Positions 23,363 to 33,320 are shown, numbered from the stretch's first letter. The stretch is 64,000 nt of DNA from Litoribacter populi (GCF_007483685.1 NZ_VMKN01000001.1:2471549-2535548), one strand, 5' to 3'. The notes: a model not told the origin generated them from the sequence alone. Numbers and translations are program-made.

Positions 23363-25462
23363 CTATTTGACACTAATCGCCAATCCCCCTCCACGCGCGA
23401 TTCTTTGCGTCAAGGTAGTCTCAGAAGTTACTTCCATTTCAGTGATTGTATAGCTTTGTGGGTTTTCATCATAGCTTGCGTCATCTCCATCTGCATAGAT
23501 AGTAGCAGTGAAAGTTCTTCCTTCAGGTAAGAAATCAAAGTTCACGGTTGCTTCCCTTTCATTTTCATCAGTCACGCTGCCTACAAACCATTCATCTTTG
23601 CCTTTAGCCTTTCGGGCAATGGTTATGTAATCGCCAGGCTCGGCCTCTAGGAAGTATGTGTTGTCCCAATCCACGGCCACATCTTTGATAAACTGGAAAG
23701 CGTCCATAAACCTCTCATAATTATCTGGCAGATCGGCAGCCATTTGCAGTGGGGAATAAATAGTCACATAATACGCCAATTGCTTGACCAAGGTAGTATT
23801 TACCCTACCATCGTTGTTTTCATCATAATAAGAAAGATCCGTTTGGAAGATACCTGGAGTATAATCCATTGGACCTCCCATCATTCTTGTAAATGGCAAA
23901 ATGGTAGTATGCTCAGGCGTCAGTCCCCCCATAGCTTCAAATTCAGTTCCACGTGCTGATTCCTGGGCCAGCCAGTTAGGAAAAGTTCTATGTAGACCTG
24001 TTGGCCTTACCGCCTCATGGCTATTGATCATGATTCCAAAATCAGCAGCGCGTCTAGCAACGTGGATATAATGGTTGACCATCCACTGTCCGTCATGGTG
24101 CTCACCCCTAGGGATGATTTTGCCCACATAACCTGTTTTCACTGAATTGTAACCATGGTCCTGCATAAACTGGAAGGCCCTATCCAATCTTCTCTCGTAA
24201 TTGGTTGCTGAACCGGAAGTCTCATGGTGCATCATCAGGCGCACACCTTTAGATTCCGCGTATTCCTGCAATCCCTCCACATCAAAATCAGGATATGGGG
24301 TTACAAAATCAAAAACATCTTCCTTCCACTCGCCAAACCAGTCTTCCCAGCCAATGTTCCAACCTTCAACCAGAACTGCCTCAAAACCATGCTCAGAAGC
24401 AAAATCAAGGTATTTTTTTACATTTTCGTTAGTCGCTCCATGCCTGCCACTTGGCTCAAGTGATGTAAAATCATCATCCAGCTTGATGTTGGTTGCATCG
24501 CTGTATGCCCATGTTTTTCCCTGTGGCACAAAAAGCTCCCACCACATTCCGATATATTTCATCGGTTTGATCCAAGAGACGTCCTCATAGGCAGTTGGCT
24601 CGTTAAGGTTCAAAATCAAGGTGGATGCTAAGATGTCTGTTGATTTGTCGCTGACGATTATCGTTCTCCATGGAGTGGTAGCGTCAGTTTGTAAGTAACC
24701 CTTATTTCCCACAGCATCAGGCACCAAATGTGAACTCAGCTTGTAATTACTTGGGTCCAAGTTTAGCTGCATGGCGGGATAATTGATCAAAGCAGCTTCG
24801 TGGATGTTGATGTAAAGACCATCATCGCTTTTCAGCATTAAGGTGGTCTGAACCGCTAAGGTTTCAATTGGGTGCTGAGCATGGACGGTATGCGTGGCCT
24901 CCTCCATTTTGTCATCCACTTCAGAAACCTTGGAAGTGGTGTAGAAATACTCGTTGGTATCATAATCACCTGGAATCCAGAAAGCCTTGTGGTCTCCGGC
25001 TAAATGAAATTCGGTATGCTCTTCCGTGATGATGAAATAATTGAGATTTTCCTGCTTTGGAAATTCATAGCGGAAACCAAGGCCATCATCAAATAGACGA
25101 AAGCGGATGTGAAGCTTTCTGCCCTCTCCCCCCAGTTGACCCAGAGTCAGCAGCAGTTCGTTATACTTGTTCTGGATTTCTTTGTATTCTCCCCAAAGTG
25201 GCTCCCAGCTGTCATCATGGCTGTTTGTCTCGGTTTCCAATACTTCAAAACCCTTCATCATGGATGGCTGGTCCTTCAGCTCCAAGCCTAAGCCACTTGG
25301 TTGGATAACCTCTTGTCCTTTAAACTCAAGTTGATAAAAGGGTCGTCCTTCTTTCAATTCAACATTTAAAACAAAGTCACCACTGGGTGATTCAAGGGTT
25401 TGTGCCTGGACCAAAGTTCCTAATAAGCACAGAAAAATGGTAAAGTAAATAGGCTTCTTCAT
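23363..25462 (-). CDS. Glycoside hydrolase family 97 (alpha-glucosidase/galactosidase)
   Basis: 699 residues, matching the GH97 length of about 650-710. Signal peptide ends at VQAQ. An N-terminal beta-sandwich (about 22-280) precedes the (beta/alpha)8 barrel with EGWNIGWEDW, MMHHETSGSATNYE and INSHEAVRPTG, then ARGTEFEAMGG, and a C-terminal beta domain. GH97 acts on alpha-linked glucose or galactose oligosaccharides; inverting members (SusB) use Glu bases and calcium, retaining ones an Asp nucleophile. The Glu residues in HHETSG and NSHEAVRP favour the SusB-like inverting type, but I could not align it. No susCD pair is adjacent, so this is not part of a polysaccharide locus within the window. 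Confidence 0.93.
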   Translation of the reverse strand: MKKPIYFTIFLCLLGTLVQAQTLESPSGDFVLNVELKEGRPFYQLEFKGQEVIQPSGLGLELKDQPSMMKGFEVLETETNSHDDSWEPLWGEYKEIQNKYNELLLTLGQLGGEGRKLHIRFRLFDDGLGFRYEFPKQENLNYFIITEEHTEFHLAGDHKAFWIPGDYDTNEYFYTTSKVSEVDDKMEEATHTVHAQHPIETLAVQTTLMLKSDDGLYINIHEAALINYPAMQLNLDPSNYKLSSHLVPDAVGNKGYLQTDATTPWRTIIVSDKSTDILASTLILNLNEPTAYEDVSWIKPMKYIGMWWELFVPQGKTWAYSDATNIKLDDDFTSLEPSGRHGATNENVKKYLDFASEHGFEAVLVEGWNIGWEDWFGEWKEDVFDFVTPYPDFDVEGLQEYAESKGVRLMMHHETSGSATNYERRLDRAFQFMQDHGYNSVKTGYVGKIIPRGEHHDGQWMVNHYIHVARRAADFGIMINSHEAVRPTGLHRTFPNWLAQESARGTEFEAMGGLTPEHTTILPFTRMMGGPMDYTPGIFQTDLSYYDENNDGRVNTTLVKQLAYYVTIYSPLQMAADLPDNYERFMDAFQFIKDVAVDWDNTYFLEAEPGDYITIARKAKGKDEWFVGSVTDENEREATVNFDFLPEGRTFTATIYADGDDASYDENPQSYTITEMEVTSETTLTQRIARGGGLAISVK

Positions 25463-25614
25463 AAATCTAAATAGGTTTGATATTAGGCAAATATAACCTA
25501 TAATGAATAATCCATCACCATTGAGGAAATACTTAGATGAGTTTTAATTAACCGCAATAGACGCTCAAACTTGATTCCTGACCAATGTTTAAGCGATTTG
25601 AATTTAAATCAAGC

Positions 25615-26784
25615 TTAACCCTTTAACTTATAGGAAATCAATTGGTTTAACGCTCTTTCTAGCTCTTGGTCGGATTTGGCAAAGCAGAAGCGTAGCATCT
25701 TTGGATCGGTTTGGTTTTGATAAAAGACCGAGATGGGAATACTGGCGACTTTAGCCTCCCGCGTAAGCTTTACCGCAAGTTCATAATCACTCAAATCTGT
25801 TAAATGACCAAACTCCACCATTTGGAAAAAACTGCCTTGAGCTGCTGTAAACTTAAATCCGGTCTGTTTCAAGCCCTCACAAAATAGATCCCTTTTATTT
25901 TGATAAAATGCTGAGAGTTCTAGATAGCGATCTTTGGTCTCTAAATACTCAGCTATAGCCAATTGCATTGGGGTGGATGTACTGAATGTGAGGTATTGAT
26001 GCACTTTTCTAAATTCTGCGGAAAGCGATTGGGGTGCTATGCAATATCCCACCTTCCAACCGGTGATGTGAAAGGTTTTACCAAAAGAACTGCAGACAAA
26101 GCTTTTTTCTCTCAGCTGGGGGTGGGTCAATAAGCTTAAATGTTGCTTTTCATCAAAAACAATATGCTCATAGACTTCGTCACTTATCAAATAGATTGGC
26201 TTATGGGCAACAATACCAGCTAGTTGGTCCAGATCATTTGATGTCCATACATATCCGCTGGGGTTGTGAGGCGTATTGACTATAATCAGTCGAGTTTTAT
26301 CATTCACCTTGCTCTTCACCAAATCCCAATCCACCGAGAAGTCAGGCATGGTAAGGGGAATAAAAACGGGTATACCTCCACTAAGTTCAATCGCAGGCTG
26401 GTAACTATCATAGGCAGGCTCGAAAAGGATGACCTCATCTCCACTACGCACAACGGCAGTAATAGCAGCAAATAGCGCTTCGGTGGCACCGGAAGTTACA
26501 GTTATTTCAGCCTCAGCATCAATTTCGATTGTTAGGGTTTTCCTGGTTTTCTCCGCAATGGCCTCTCTAAGCAGTGGCATTCCCGACATAGGAGCATATT
26601 GGTTATACCCTTTTCGCATATAATAAGTGACAAGCTCCTGCAATTCAGGGTCACAATCAAATCCAGGAAAGCCTTGGGAAAGGTTGATGGCATTCTCGTT
26701 TTGGGCTAACTGACTCATGACCGTAAAAATGGTCTGCCCAATGTTCGGTAGTTTGGATTTCAAATCAGGGATATTTAAGTGCAA
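25615..26784 (-). CDS. Class I/II aminotransferase (YbdL/methionine transaminase-like)
   Basis: 389 residues, full length for PLP fold type I. Visible: the N-terminal NLSQGFPGFDCDPEL typical of the kynurenine/methionine aminotransferase group, VNTPHNPSGYVW (Asn binding PLP), SDEVYEHIVFD (Asp and Tyr) and the PLP lysine in SSFGKTFHITGWKVGY, with Arg in LRFCFAK for the carboxylate. The most likely reaction is methionine with a 2-oxo acid, as in YbdL, but kynurenine or glutamine are possible. Neighbours give no pathway context. Upstream DNA is short and AT-rich. Confidence 0.9.
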   Translation of the reverse strand: MHLNIPDLKSKLPNIGQTIFTVMSQLAQNENAINLSQGFPGFDCDPELQELVTYYMRKGYNQYAPMSGMPLLREAIAEKTRKTLTIEIDAEAEITVTSGATEALFAAITAVVRSGDEVILFEPAYDSYQPAIELSGGIPVFIPLTMPDFSVDWDLVKSKVNDKTRLIIVNTPHNPSGYVWTSNDLDQLAGIVAHKPIYLISDEVYEHIVFDEKQHLSLLTHPQLREKSFVCSSFGKTFHITGWKVGYCIAPQSLSAEFRKVHQYLTFSTSTPMQLAIAEYLETKDRYLELSAFYQNKRDLFCEGLKQTGFKFTAAQGSFFQMVEFGHLTDLSDYELAVKLTREAKVASIPISVFYQNQTDPKMLRFCFAKSDQELERALNQLISYKLKG

Positions 26785-26841
26785 AAAACTAAAATACTAA
26801 CATCAAACTGAATGTAAAAAGGATAAAGGAAAACAGGTGTA

Positions 26842-27507
26842 TTATTTCTTATAAACTTTGGCAGAAATGAAACCTTGATAAAAGGCTTTGTGGGCTATTT
26901 CTTCAAAGCCCCCATCCGCAAAATGGCTAACTACAGGCGGCAAATTGGATGTTTGGACATTACACAAAAGGTTAAAGCATTTATACATAAGTCCCAGAAA
27001 TACACGGTGCCAAATCCGTGTATTTTCAAAGTCCACATGAAGCCATATGCCTTGGGGCTTTAAAAATTCATTGATTTTAGAAAATGCTTTATGTGTTTCT
27101 ATAGATGAAAGGTTGTCAAAGAAAAAGGGGGTTAGGGCCACATCATAGGTTTTACTGAAAGTCAAAGCCTGAACTGATTGATGTATGAATTCGACTTCTA
27201 ACCCCCAGAAGGGCTGATTTTTAGCCTTCTTAATCATCAATTCTGAATGATCCACAAAAGTTACTTTAAGATGCTTCAAATGAAGATCGGCAATATCCTT
27301 AAGGATCCAGCCGGTTCCCCCTCCTACTATCAGAATATGAGAATGGTCAGTTATATGGCTAAGGACACTCCTTTGGGATTTTCTTATGGCACCTAGGAAA
27401 ACCAGCTCCGCAAGCTCGTCATAAAAAAAAGCTACATTATCATAATTTGCTGATTTTTTCACCTGCCTTTTAATGCTAATTTTCGTAAATTTATAAGCCT
27501 TAACCAC
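26842..27507 (-). CDS. Class I SAM-dependent methyltransferase
   Basis: Up to 221 residues from a GTG at 27507. Motif I is ILIVGGGTGWILKDI, with VTFVDHSELMIKKA for the ribose-binding acidic end of strand 2 and DVALTPFFFDNLS near motif IV. The fold is that of small-molecule methyltransferases; substrate unknown. The listed start lies only eight bases from the divergent VOC gene start. A second GTG at 27462, after AAGGCAG, fits better because it leaves a promoter-sized gap (with TAAATTTA as possible -7). So 206 residues is the more likely length. Confidence 0.8.
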   Translation of the reverse strand: MVKAYKFTKISIKRQVKKSANYDNVAFFYDELAELVFLGAIRKSQRSVLSHITDHSHILIVGGGTGWILKDIADLHLKHLKVTFVDHSELMIKKAKNQPFWGLEVEFIHQSVQALTFSKTYDVALTPFFFDNLSSIETHKAFSKINEFLKPQGIWLHVDFENTRIWHRVFLGLMYKCFNLLCNVQTSNLPPVVSHFADGGFEEIAHKAFYQGFISAKVYKK

Positions 27508-27515
27508 AACTACTT

Positions 27516-28436
27516 ATGGATATCCACCAATCAAAATTGAGCAATTGCTTCTGGTTTGATGGCAATGCTGAAGAAGCCGCTAACTTTTACATCGAAACTT
27601 TCCAAGATGGTAAAGTTAATCATATAACCCGTTACGGGAAAGCCGGCAAAGAACACCATGGTCAGGAGGAAGGCAGTGTGCTTTCTGTGGAATTTCAAAT
27701 TTACGACTCCCACTTCACGGCATTAAACGGTGGGGATGTATTTTCCCCAAATCCTTCCATTTCATTTTATGTTACTTATGAGGACGAGGAGCAGTTAGAT
27801 GGAGTTTGGAAAACTCTGGCTACTAATGGAAACATACTCATGCCATTGGATAAATATGACTGGAGTCAAAAATATGGGTGGGTTCAGGATCGGTTCGGTG
27901 TTTCCTGGCAACTTTCCCTTGGCAACATGGAGGATGTGAAGCATCAAAAGATAGTTCCCACGTTTTTGTTTCCCCATACCCAACCTGGACAGGCAGCACC
28001 AGCCATCGAGTATTATACATCCATTTTTCCAGATTCAGACGTTATCGGGATACTTCAATATCCTGCTGAAGACCAAGATGGAAACGCTGGAAATGTGATG
28101 CATGCACAGTTCAGTCTATTAGGGAAACAAATAATGGCCATGGACAGTGGGGTTCCCCAGGACTATTCTTTTACGGAGGGAATTTCCTTCGTGATTCTGT
28201 GCGAGGATCAAGCGGAGGTGGACCATTATTGGAATAGCTTGTCCCAAGACGGTGAAGAGCAACCCTGCGGTTGGCTAAAGGACAAATTTGGCGTCTCCTG
28301 GCAGGTAATCCCCCGCAGAATGATGGAACTGTTCAAAAGCAACGAGCAGGAAGCCAAAGAGCGCCTTTCCGCCTGCATGTTCAAGATGAAAAGGCTCGTG
28401 ATGTCAGAACTGGAAGAGGCGTTTGAAAACGGTTAG
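27516..28436 (+). CDS. Two-domain VOC protein (PhnB/3-demethylubiquinone methyltransferase-like)
   Basis: 306 residues made of two homologous VOC/glyoxalase-fold halves. The first starts with LSNCFWFDGNAEEAANFYIE and the second with TFLFPHTQPGQAAPAIEYYT. Each carries the PhnB pattern MALNGG-like (HFTALNGGD; IMAMDSG) and ends in GWVQDRFGVSWQ / GWLKDKFGVSWQ. These proteins resemble the family once called 3-demethylubiquinone-9 3-methyltransferase but lack a SAM site; function is uncertain. The stop codon overlaps that of the convergent FISUMP gene (TTAG). Confidence 0.88.
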   Translation: MDIHQSKLSNCFWFDGNAEEAANFYIETFQDGKVNHITRYGKAGKEHHGQEEGSVLSVEFQIYDSHFTALNGGDVFSPNPSISFYVTYEDEEQLDGVWKTLATNGNILMPLDKYDWSQKYGWVQDRFGVSWQLSLGNMEDVKHQKIVPTFLFPHTQPGQAAPAIEYYTSIFPDSDVIGILQYPAEDQDGNAGNVMHAQFSLLGKQIMAMDSGVPQDYSFTEGISFVILCEDQAEVDHYWNSLSQDGEEQPCGWLKDKFGVSWQVIPRRMMELFKSNEQEAKERLSACMFKMKRLVMSELEEAFENG

Positions 28437-29818
28437 TTTTTCTTGATGCAGCGGATGGATTTATAGGCATAAACTTCCCTGGACCTAGAATTTGCAATTC
28501 GGAAGAAATCCCTAAAGTAGAAGGGAGTATGTGCATTTCCTATCGCCACAAAATTTAAAGGGTTAGAATTCACTGGTGTAGGTTCTGCCATATCCGAAGT
28601 CCACCATGTAGCGCCTTCTTGAATGTTAAAGAAATTACCATAATAAAGATCATCCCCAAATTCTTGGATAAAAAAACCTGTTCCCAGCGCATTAAAACCA
28701 CTTTCATTTGTAGCATTTTCATTCATTGGAGGTGCCCAAAAAATTGGGTTAGGGTTTCTCATTTTGTTACTTGCTGCTTCTGGGCCACCCAGATAATCTC
28801 TTAATATTTCCCAATCCCCAACAGTTGGAACTTCCCAATCACAAGGGCAAATATTACGTTCATCCAAGACGACTAAATTGTTATAGAGCTTTCCATATGG
28901 AACATCCATACTTAGGTCATAATTGATATGAAAATAGGCGGGCTCTAAATGGTCCTCCCAGGAAAATCTGAGTTTTTCTTCCTGCATCTTTATATCATCA
29001 CCATTGCAATACTTACTTGTTCTTAGATTTTCAGCCATCCAAGTTTGGTTCCCGATTTTAACCACCTTGTAAACATTTCCCTCAATGTCTCTAATGATTG
29101 AATTGAAAGGAACCTCGACAGTTCCGAAGTAATAATCAAAATCAAATTCCCGCATCAACAATTCCACCACATTGGCATTACCAGGCACGGCATACTCAAG
29201 GGTAAAATGATAGTGGGTCCTTTCCACTACCGAGAGAGTTTCGGTATACTGATCTTCAGAGTTTTTATCTCTTACCTCCAAAGTATAATCCTCATTTTCT
29301 TTCAGGTATTGATAAAATACAGTAGGTTGAGGGGCTAATGGCAAAAGTTTTTCTTCTCCAGACGCTATTAGGCGAACCTCTTCCGCTGTTTCCGCATCGA
29401 CGGTAATCAGAGCATAATTTGTAAAACCTTCTAGAAGCAGCTTTTGGGAGCCATTTTCCACTACAAAGGTTCCGTTAATTTCAAATGGCAAATAATCCTC
29501 CATCAAGCCCCCTTCCACCTTTGCTGAAAAGGAATATTGGCCCTGGACAAGTTGTACCAAATACGGCTGTTCAAAATTGTTGGGATCCAAGTCAACGTAT
29601 GTTTCCTCTCCAGATTCCATTTGCTGAAAGGAAAGCGTTATCCTTTCGGGAAAAATGTGCTGCCATCCAGAGCGGGCATTTTGGCGGGCATTTATTTCTG
29701 GATGGGAAAAAGACATCACCTCCAGCCCTGTGAGGGAAACCGTCCCAATGGGCTTTTCCTCCTCCATGACTTGGCATCCTATTAGGAATGCGAATAAAAT
29801 ATAGCTTAACTTTTTCAT
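28433..29818 (-). CDS. FISUMP-domain lipoprotein (array gene 7)
   Basis: 461 residues from the ATG at 29818; a longer start at 29842 would lie within the upstream gene and before the signal peptide. Lipobox FLIGC, then VMEEEK, an acidic stretch like the Bacteroidota surface-export signal. The N-terminal beta-rich domain is shared by all seven array members (PNNFEQPYLVQL, GFTNYALITVDA). The C-terminal FISUMP domain starts near residue 215 (VVKIGNQTWMAENLRTSKYC) and holds ICPCDWEVPTVGDWEIL. FISUMP domains occur in large surface-protein families; function is unknown. It overlaps the upstream gene by four bases (ATGA) and is the last gene of the operon. It diverges most in the Cys-Pro-Cys block (CPCDW for CPCGW). 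Confidence 0.85.
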   Translation of the reverse strand: MKKLSYILFAFLIGCQVMEEEKPIGTVSLTGLEVMSFSHPEINARQNARSGWQHIFPERITLSFQQMESGEETYVDLDPNNFEQPYLVQLVQGQYSFSAKVEGGLMEDYLPFEINGTFVVENGSQKLLLEGFTNYALITVDAETAEEVRLIASGEEKLLPLAPQPTVFYQYLKENEDYTLEVRDKNSEDQYTETLSVVERTHYHFTLEYAVPGNANVVELLMREFDFDYYFGTVEVPFNSIIRDIEGNVYKVVKIGNQTWMAENLRTSKYCNGDDIKMQEEKLRFSWEDHLEPAYFHINYDLSMDVPYGKLYNNLVVLDERNICPCDWEVPTVGDWEILRDYLGGPEAASNKMRNPNPIFWAPPMNENATNESGFNALGTGFFIQEFGDDLYYGNFFNIQEGATWWTSDMAEPTPVNSNPLNFVAIGNAHTPFYFRDFFRIANSRSREVYAYKSIRCIKKN

Positions 29819-31191
29819 CCCGCTTCCTCCACTTTTAAACATCTGATGGAAAGTCCTTCCCGAAGGGGGCCATCGTGCATGGCAACATTCATCTCCCCAT
29901 AAGCACCCATATATAGTATATATAGTACTTCATAGCCCCAAGAAGTTGACATTTCTCTCGTTGTACTCCAAATATTTGCGGTGCGGCGTAAAAAATTGAA
30001 TCCCGTACCATAATGCCCATATTGACCTATATAAAAAAACTCCTCACCGCGAAAGTGAGTCATGAGCGGAACAAATATTCCCGAACCCACCATAGAAAAA
30101 CCGGTGGAATTATTGGCCCTATGATTTGGCGCTACCCAATAATCAAAACCGGTGGCTTTAAATTCATTATAAACTCTACCCTCAATCAATTCTAACAGAT
30201 CCTCCTGAGATGGCACCTTCCACCCGCAAGGGCATGGGTTACGCTCATCTATGGCTGTAAAGCCGTTGTATAATTTGCCATAAGGGTGGTTGTAACTTTC
30301 ATCATTGTCATAATAGGTCCATACGGGTTCTTCCAGTTCTATCCATGCTTCCGTTCCCTCTAAAAATGGAATTTCTTCACCGTTGCAAAAGGTAGTAGAC
30401 CTGAGGTTTTCAGCCATCCAGGTTTGGTTGCCTATCCTAACAGTCCTGTACCTGTTGCCATCGTTATCATATACAATGTTGGTGATGTCATCCAAAGCTA
30501 TTCCCTCCGGAATGTATTCAAATTCGCCCATATTGAGTTCACGGAATTCTATGTTACCACCCTCCGGTCTTAAAAAATAATGTAAATGCATATAGGGGTC
30601 AAGGGTAATCTCCCACTCGGTTGACATGTCATTAATGTCCCTGACCCTTAGCCAGCTTTCATGTCTATTAAGTAGATAGATATAATAAAATGTCTCATCA
30701 TCGGTGAGCCTCATGTCCCTGTTGGACAATGTGGCTGATTCCACATACTTATTCTTGACCGTAACCAACCCAAATGTCGTTTCTGCATTGAGGCTGATGT
30801 TGATATTGGGAGAACTGACCTGGAAAGAACCTGATGCGATAAAGGGCAGATAGCTGGAAAACTCCTCCTCTTCCCCCGCCGACTCTACCACATAGGTGTA
30901 TTCCCCGTAAGGCAGCATGATGGTTCTGGGCAGAAAAAAGTCATTGGGGTCAAAAACCAGGGTAAATGCCTCCCCGCTTTCATTGTTGGTGATCAGCATC
31001 TCCACCTCCTCGGCAAAGACATGCTCCCAGGCTGAGGCCTGCGTTCTGGCCTGCTCGGAGTGAGTGTTAAACTGCTGAAGGGAAAGGGTGGAAAAGCTCA
31101 CCTCGGCTTGCGGCAAATGCTTTTCCTCCTCCAATCCTTGGCAGGAAAAGAGAAAAAACATGATAGCCACTGAGTAAAAAATTCTTTTCAT
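29815..31191 (-). CDS. FISUMP-domain lipoprotein (array gene 6)
   Basis: 458 residues. Signal peptide with lipobox FLFSC, then QGLEEEK. The shared N-domain shows the conserved pieces AWEHVFAEEVEM, DPNDFFLPRTIMLPYGEYTY and TTFGLVTVKNKYVESA. FISUMP begins near residue 235: YDNDGNRYRTVRIGNQTWMA, then FCNGEEIPF, PYGKLYNGFTAIDERNPC and CGWKVPSQEDLLEL. Translation is coupled to gene 7 by the ATGA overlap. Sixteen bases separate it from gene 5. Likely an outer-membrane surface lipoprotein; ligand unknown. Confidence 0.87.
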   Translation of the reverse strand: MKRIFYSVAIMFFLFSCQGLEEEKHLPQAEVSFSTLSLQQFNTHSEQARTQASAWEHVFAEEVEMLITNNESGEAFTLVFDPNDFFLPRTIMLPYGEYTYVVESAGEEEEFSSYLPFIASGSFQVSSPNINISLNAETTFGLVTVKNKYVESATLSNRDMRLTDDETFYYIYLLNRHESWLRVRDINDMSTEWEITLDPYMHLHYFLRPEGGNIEFRELNMGEFEYIPEGIALDDITNIVYDNDGNRYRTVRIGNQTWMAENLRSTTFCNGEEIPFLEGTEAWIELEEPVWTYYDNDESYNHPYGKLYNGFTAIDERNPCPCGWKVPSQEDLLELIEGRVYNEFKATGFDYWVAPNHRANNSTGFSMVGSGIFVPLMTHFRGEEFFYIGQYGHYGTGFNFLRRTANIWSTTREMSTSWGYEVLYILYMGAYGEMNVAMHDGPLREGLSIRCLKVEEAG

Positions 31192-31206
31192 CCCAATACA
31201 GATAAA

Positions 31207-31899
31207 TTATTCATCATTTCTCATTTTCTCACTCATCATTCTCAATTCTATTCCATCAACCCTTCCATTTTCAGGTATGAATAAGAAGAAGTGATAATGC
31301 TCCCTCGTGCCAATAGTAAGGTCCCTCCTCACCGTATCCTGGTCAAAGTGGTCGATAATCTGCAGTTCTGCTGTAGTTCCACCTGGTACATAAAAGAAAT
31401 AGTTCTCCCTGTCCAAAGTACGCACGAGTTCGTATCGCTCACCTTCTACGACAAGAGCTGCACTCTCCAGAAACTCATTTTGCACGGTCACCAGCCCATA
31501 ACTGGTTTCAGCATTCAATGTCAGGTTAACCCGCTCTTCCCCTACAGTAAAGCTTTCCTCGGCAGTAAATGGCAAATTGGGGATGATGCCTTCGCCAGCC
31601 TGGGCGGTTGTAGCGGTATATTCCCCTTCCGGAAGGTTGATGTTGTAGGGATGCTGGAAATCATTCGGGTCAAAGGGCAGGGTGTATGTCTGTCCCGATG
31701 CCACGTTGGTGATCTCCAGCTCGGCATAGCGCTCGAAGATATGTTTCCAATCTTCCGCCTTCACCCGGGAGTTTGGCCCCCCCAGTTGGAAATCCTGAAC
31801 CTCAATCCCGCTGAAGTTTACCTCCCTAGCCACGGGAGCGGGTGTCTCCACCTCGGAGCAGCCCAGCAAAACCAATAAGCCTAATGTGTATTTTTTCAT
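31207..31899 (-). CDS. Array lipoprotein lacking the FISUMP domain (array gene 5)
   Basis: 230 residues. Lipobox LVLLGC, then SEVETP. It carries the full shared N-domain (DWKHIFERYAELEITN, FDPNDFQHPYNINLPEGEYT, TSYGLVTVQNEFLESA, HYHFFLFIPENGRVDG) but stops with IELRMMSEKMRNDE at the point where its paralogs continue into FISUMP. Reading frames after its stop show no FISUMP remnant before gene 6 starts. So it is either a clean truncation or a deliberate short form that displays only the N-domain. Confidence 0.8.
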   Translation of the reverse strand: MKKYTLGLLVLLGCSEVETPAPVAREVNFSGIEVQDFQLGGPNSRVKAEDWKHIFERYAELEITNVASGQTYTLPFDPNDFQHPYNINLPEGEYTATTAQAGEGIIPNLPFTAEESFTVGEERVNLTLNAETSYGLVTVQNEFLESAALVVEGERYELVRTLDRENYFFYVPGGTTAELQIIDHFDQDTVRRDLTIGTREHYHFFLFIPENGRVDGIELRMMSEKMRNDE

Positions 31900-31910
31900 A
31901 ATCGTGTTGT

Positions 31911-33317
31911 TTATTCTTTGATGCAGCGGATATTGAAACCAAGTACTTGTTCCATATCCTCTCTTCCAAAATAATAGTAACCACCTATATCCTCACTTCT
32001 CAACCCGAAATGCTCAACTTCAAACATCCTAAAATCAGGGTGATCAATGGGTAAACCTGAGCTCGCCCAATGTGGGGATGTTGTCCAAAAATTGGCAACT
32101 TCAAAAGTGTAATAAAAATAATGGTCTGGATAAGTCCATTCCGTAAAACCTACTGATAAAAACCCTCCGGGTATGGCTTTAAAACCATAACTATCTAGAG
32201 CCCCATCATTTGGATACCGCCAATATTCGGTCCCTCGTTGTCTGAGGGCATGGCTACCTGTCTCATCCCCGCCTGCAAACTCGAGCAATTCTTCAAAATC
32301 CTCCCGTGAAGGCACTTTCCAGCCACATGGACAGATATTTCTCTCATCCATAGCCGCAATTGAATTATAATAAAGGCCAAAAGGCTTCTCTAAAGTCGGA
32401 TCATTGTTCAAGTAGGAAAACAGGGGCTCTCTCGAATAGACATAATCTGCCCCATCTAAATAAGCCCATCCATCTCCCGCAGGTTCAAAAGCTATTTCAT
32501 CTCCATTACAGAAAGCTTTGCTCCTCAGGTTCTCGGCCATCCAAAACTGATCTCCTATCTGCACGACCTTGTAAAGATTTCCTTCATAATCTCTAATATA
32601 CCTCAGCTGTTCTTCACCCATAGAGATTCCGTGCTCTTCCAAGGAAAACTCTCCGAGCTCTAGTCCTACAACATTCAGATTGCCATTATCATGCCTCGGC
32701 ACAAAGTGGGAATGCTGGTACCTGCCCATTGAAAATCCAGCTTCAATGCTTTCCTCTCCTTGTGAAGCCCGTACAGTCCCCTCCACTCCATTTCGCAGAT
32801 AGATGTAATGCACATTTCTTTCAGGAAGGCTAAAAAAATCCTCATAGCCACTGCCGGCATTTACTTCGGCTTGCTCAAAGTCCTGGGAGTTGAGCGTTAA
32901 AAGACCATAGTCCGTAGTCGCTTCCAATATCAACTCAGCGCCTTGATCTGTTACCACCAAATTACCGCTGGCAGAATAGGGCAAAAAAGGAGAAGTCATC
33001 TCACCATTTACCTCTGATAAATAGGTATAATCCCCGACCGGAACCGAAAACTGATACCCCTGCCAAAAATTGTTAGGGTCATAGGATAAGGTAAAGCTTT
33101 CATTGGTTCCAGTGTGGGTGAGGACCAAATCCACCTCTTCAGGATAAATATGAATCCATTCAGACATTTCATTTACCCTTTTCTCCGGAGAATGATTTTG
33201 AAAATCTTCCACAAATAACCCTGACAGTTCAACCACCCCAATGGGCGATTCAGTGTCAACTTCCTGGGTGCAGGAATATAAAAATGCAATCAACGCTATA
33301 TATAAAAGTCTTTTCAT
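31911..33317 (-). CDS. FISUMP-domain lipoprotein (array gene 4)
   Basis: 468 residues. Lipobox FLYSC with TQEVDTES after it. N-domain pieces: EWIHIYPEEVDLVLTH, YDPNNFWQGYQFSVPVGDYT, TTDYGLLTLNSQDFEQA. FISUMP begins near residue 240: YEGNLYKVVQIGDQFWMAEN, FCNGDEIAF, DERNICPCGWKVPSREDFEE, GFKAIPGGFLS. Only three bases separate it from gene 3 and eleven from gene 5, supporting one operon. It contains a longer C-terminal insert than other members. Confidence 0.87.
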   Translation of the reverse strand: MKRLLYIALIAFLYSCTQEVDTESPIGVVELSGLFVEDFQNHSPEKRVNEMSEWIHIYPEEVDLVLTHTGTNESFTLSYDPNNFWQGYQFSVPVGDYTYLSEVNGEMTSPFLPYSASGNLVVTDQGAELILEATTDYGLLTLNSQDFEQAEVNAGSGYEDFFSLPERNVHYIYLRNGVEGTVRASQGEESIEAGFSMGRYQHSHFVPRHDNGNLNVVGLELGEFSLEEHGISMGEEQLRYIRDYEGNLYKVVQIGDQFWMAENLRSKAFCNGDEIAFEPAGDGWAYLDGADYVYSREPLFSYLNNDPTLEKPFGLYYNSIAAMDERNICPCGWKVPSREDFEELLEFAGGDETGSHALRQRGTEYWRYPNDGALDSYGFKAIPGGFLSVGFTEWTYPDHYFYYTFEVANFWTTSPHWASSGLPIDHPDFRMFEVEHFGLRSEDIGGYYYFGREDMEQVLGFNIRCIKE

Positions 33318-33320
33318 GAA

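Noticed and set aside
28140-28436. Operon link between the VOC gene and the FISUMP array
   Set aside because: They are convergent and only share the TTAG at their stops.
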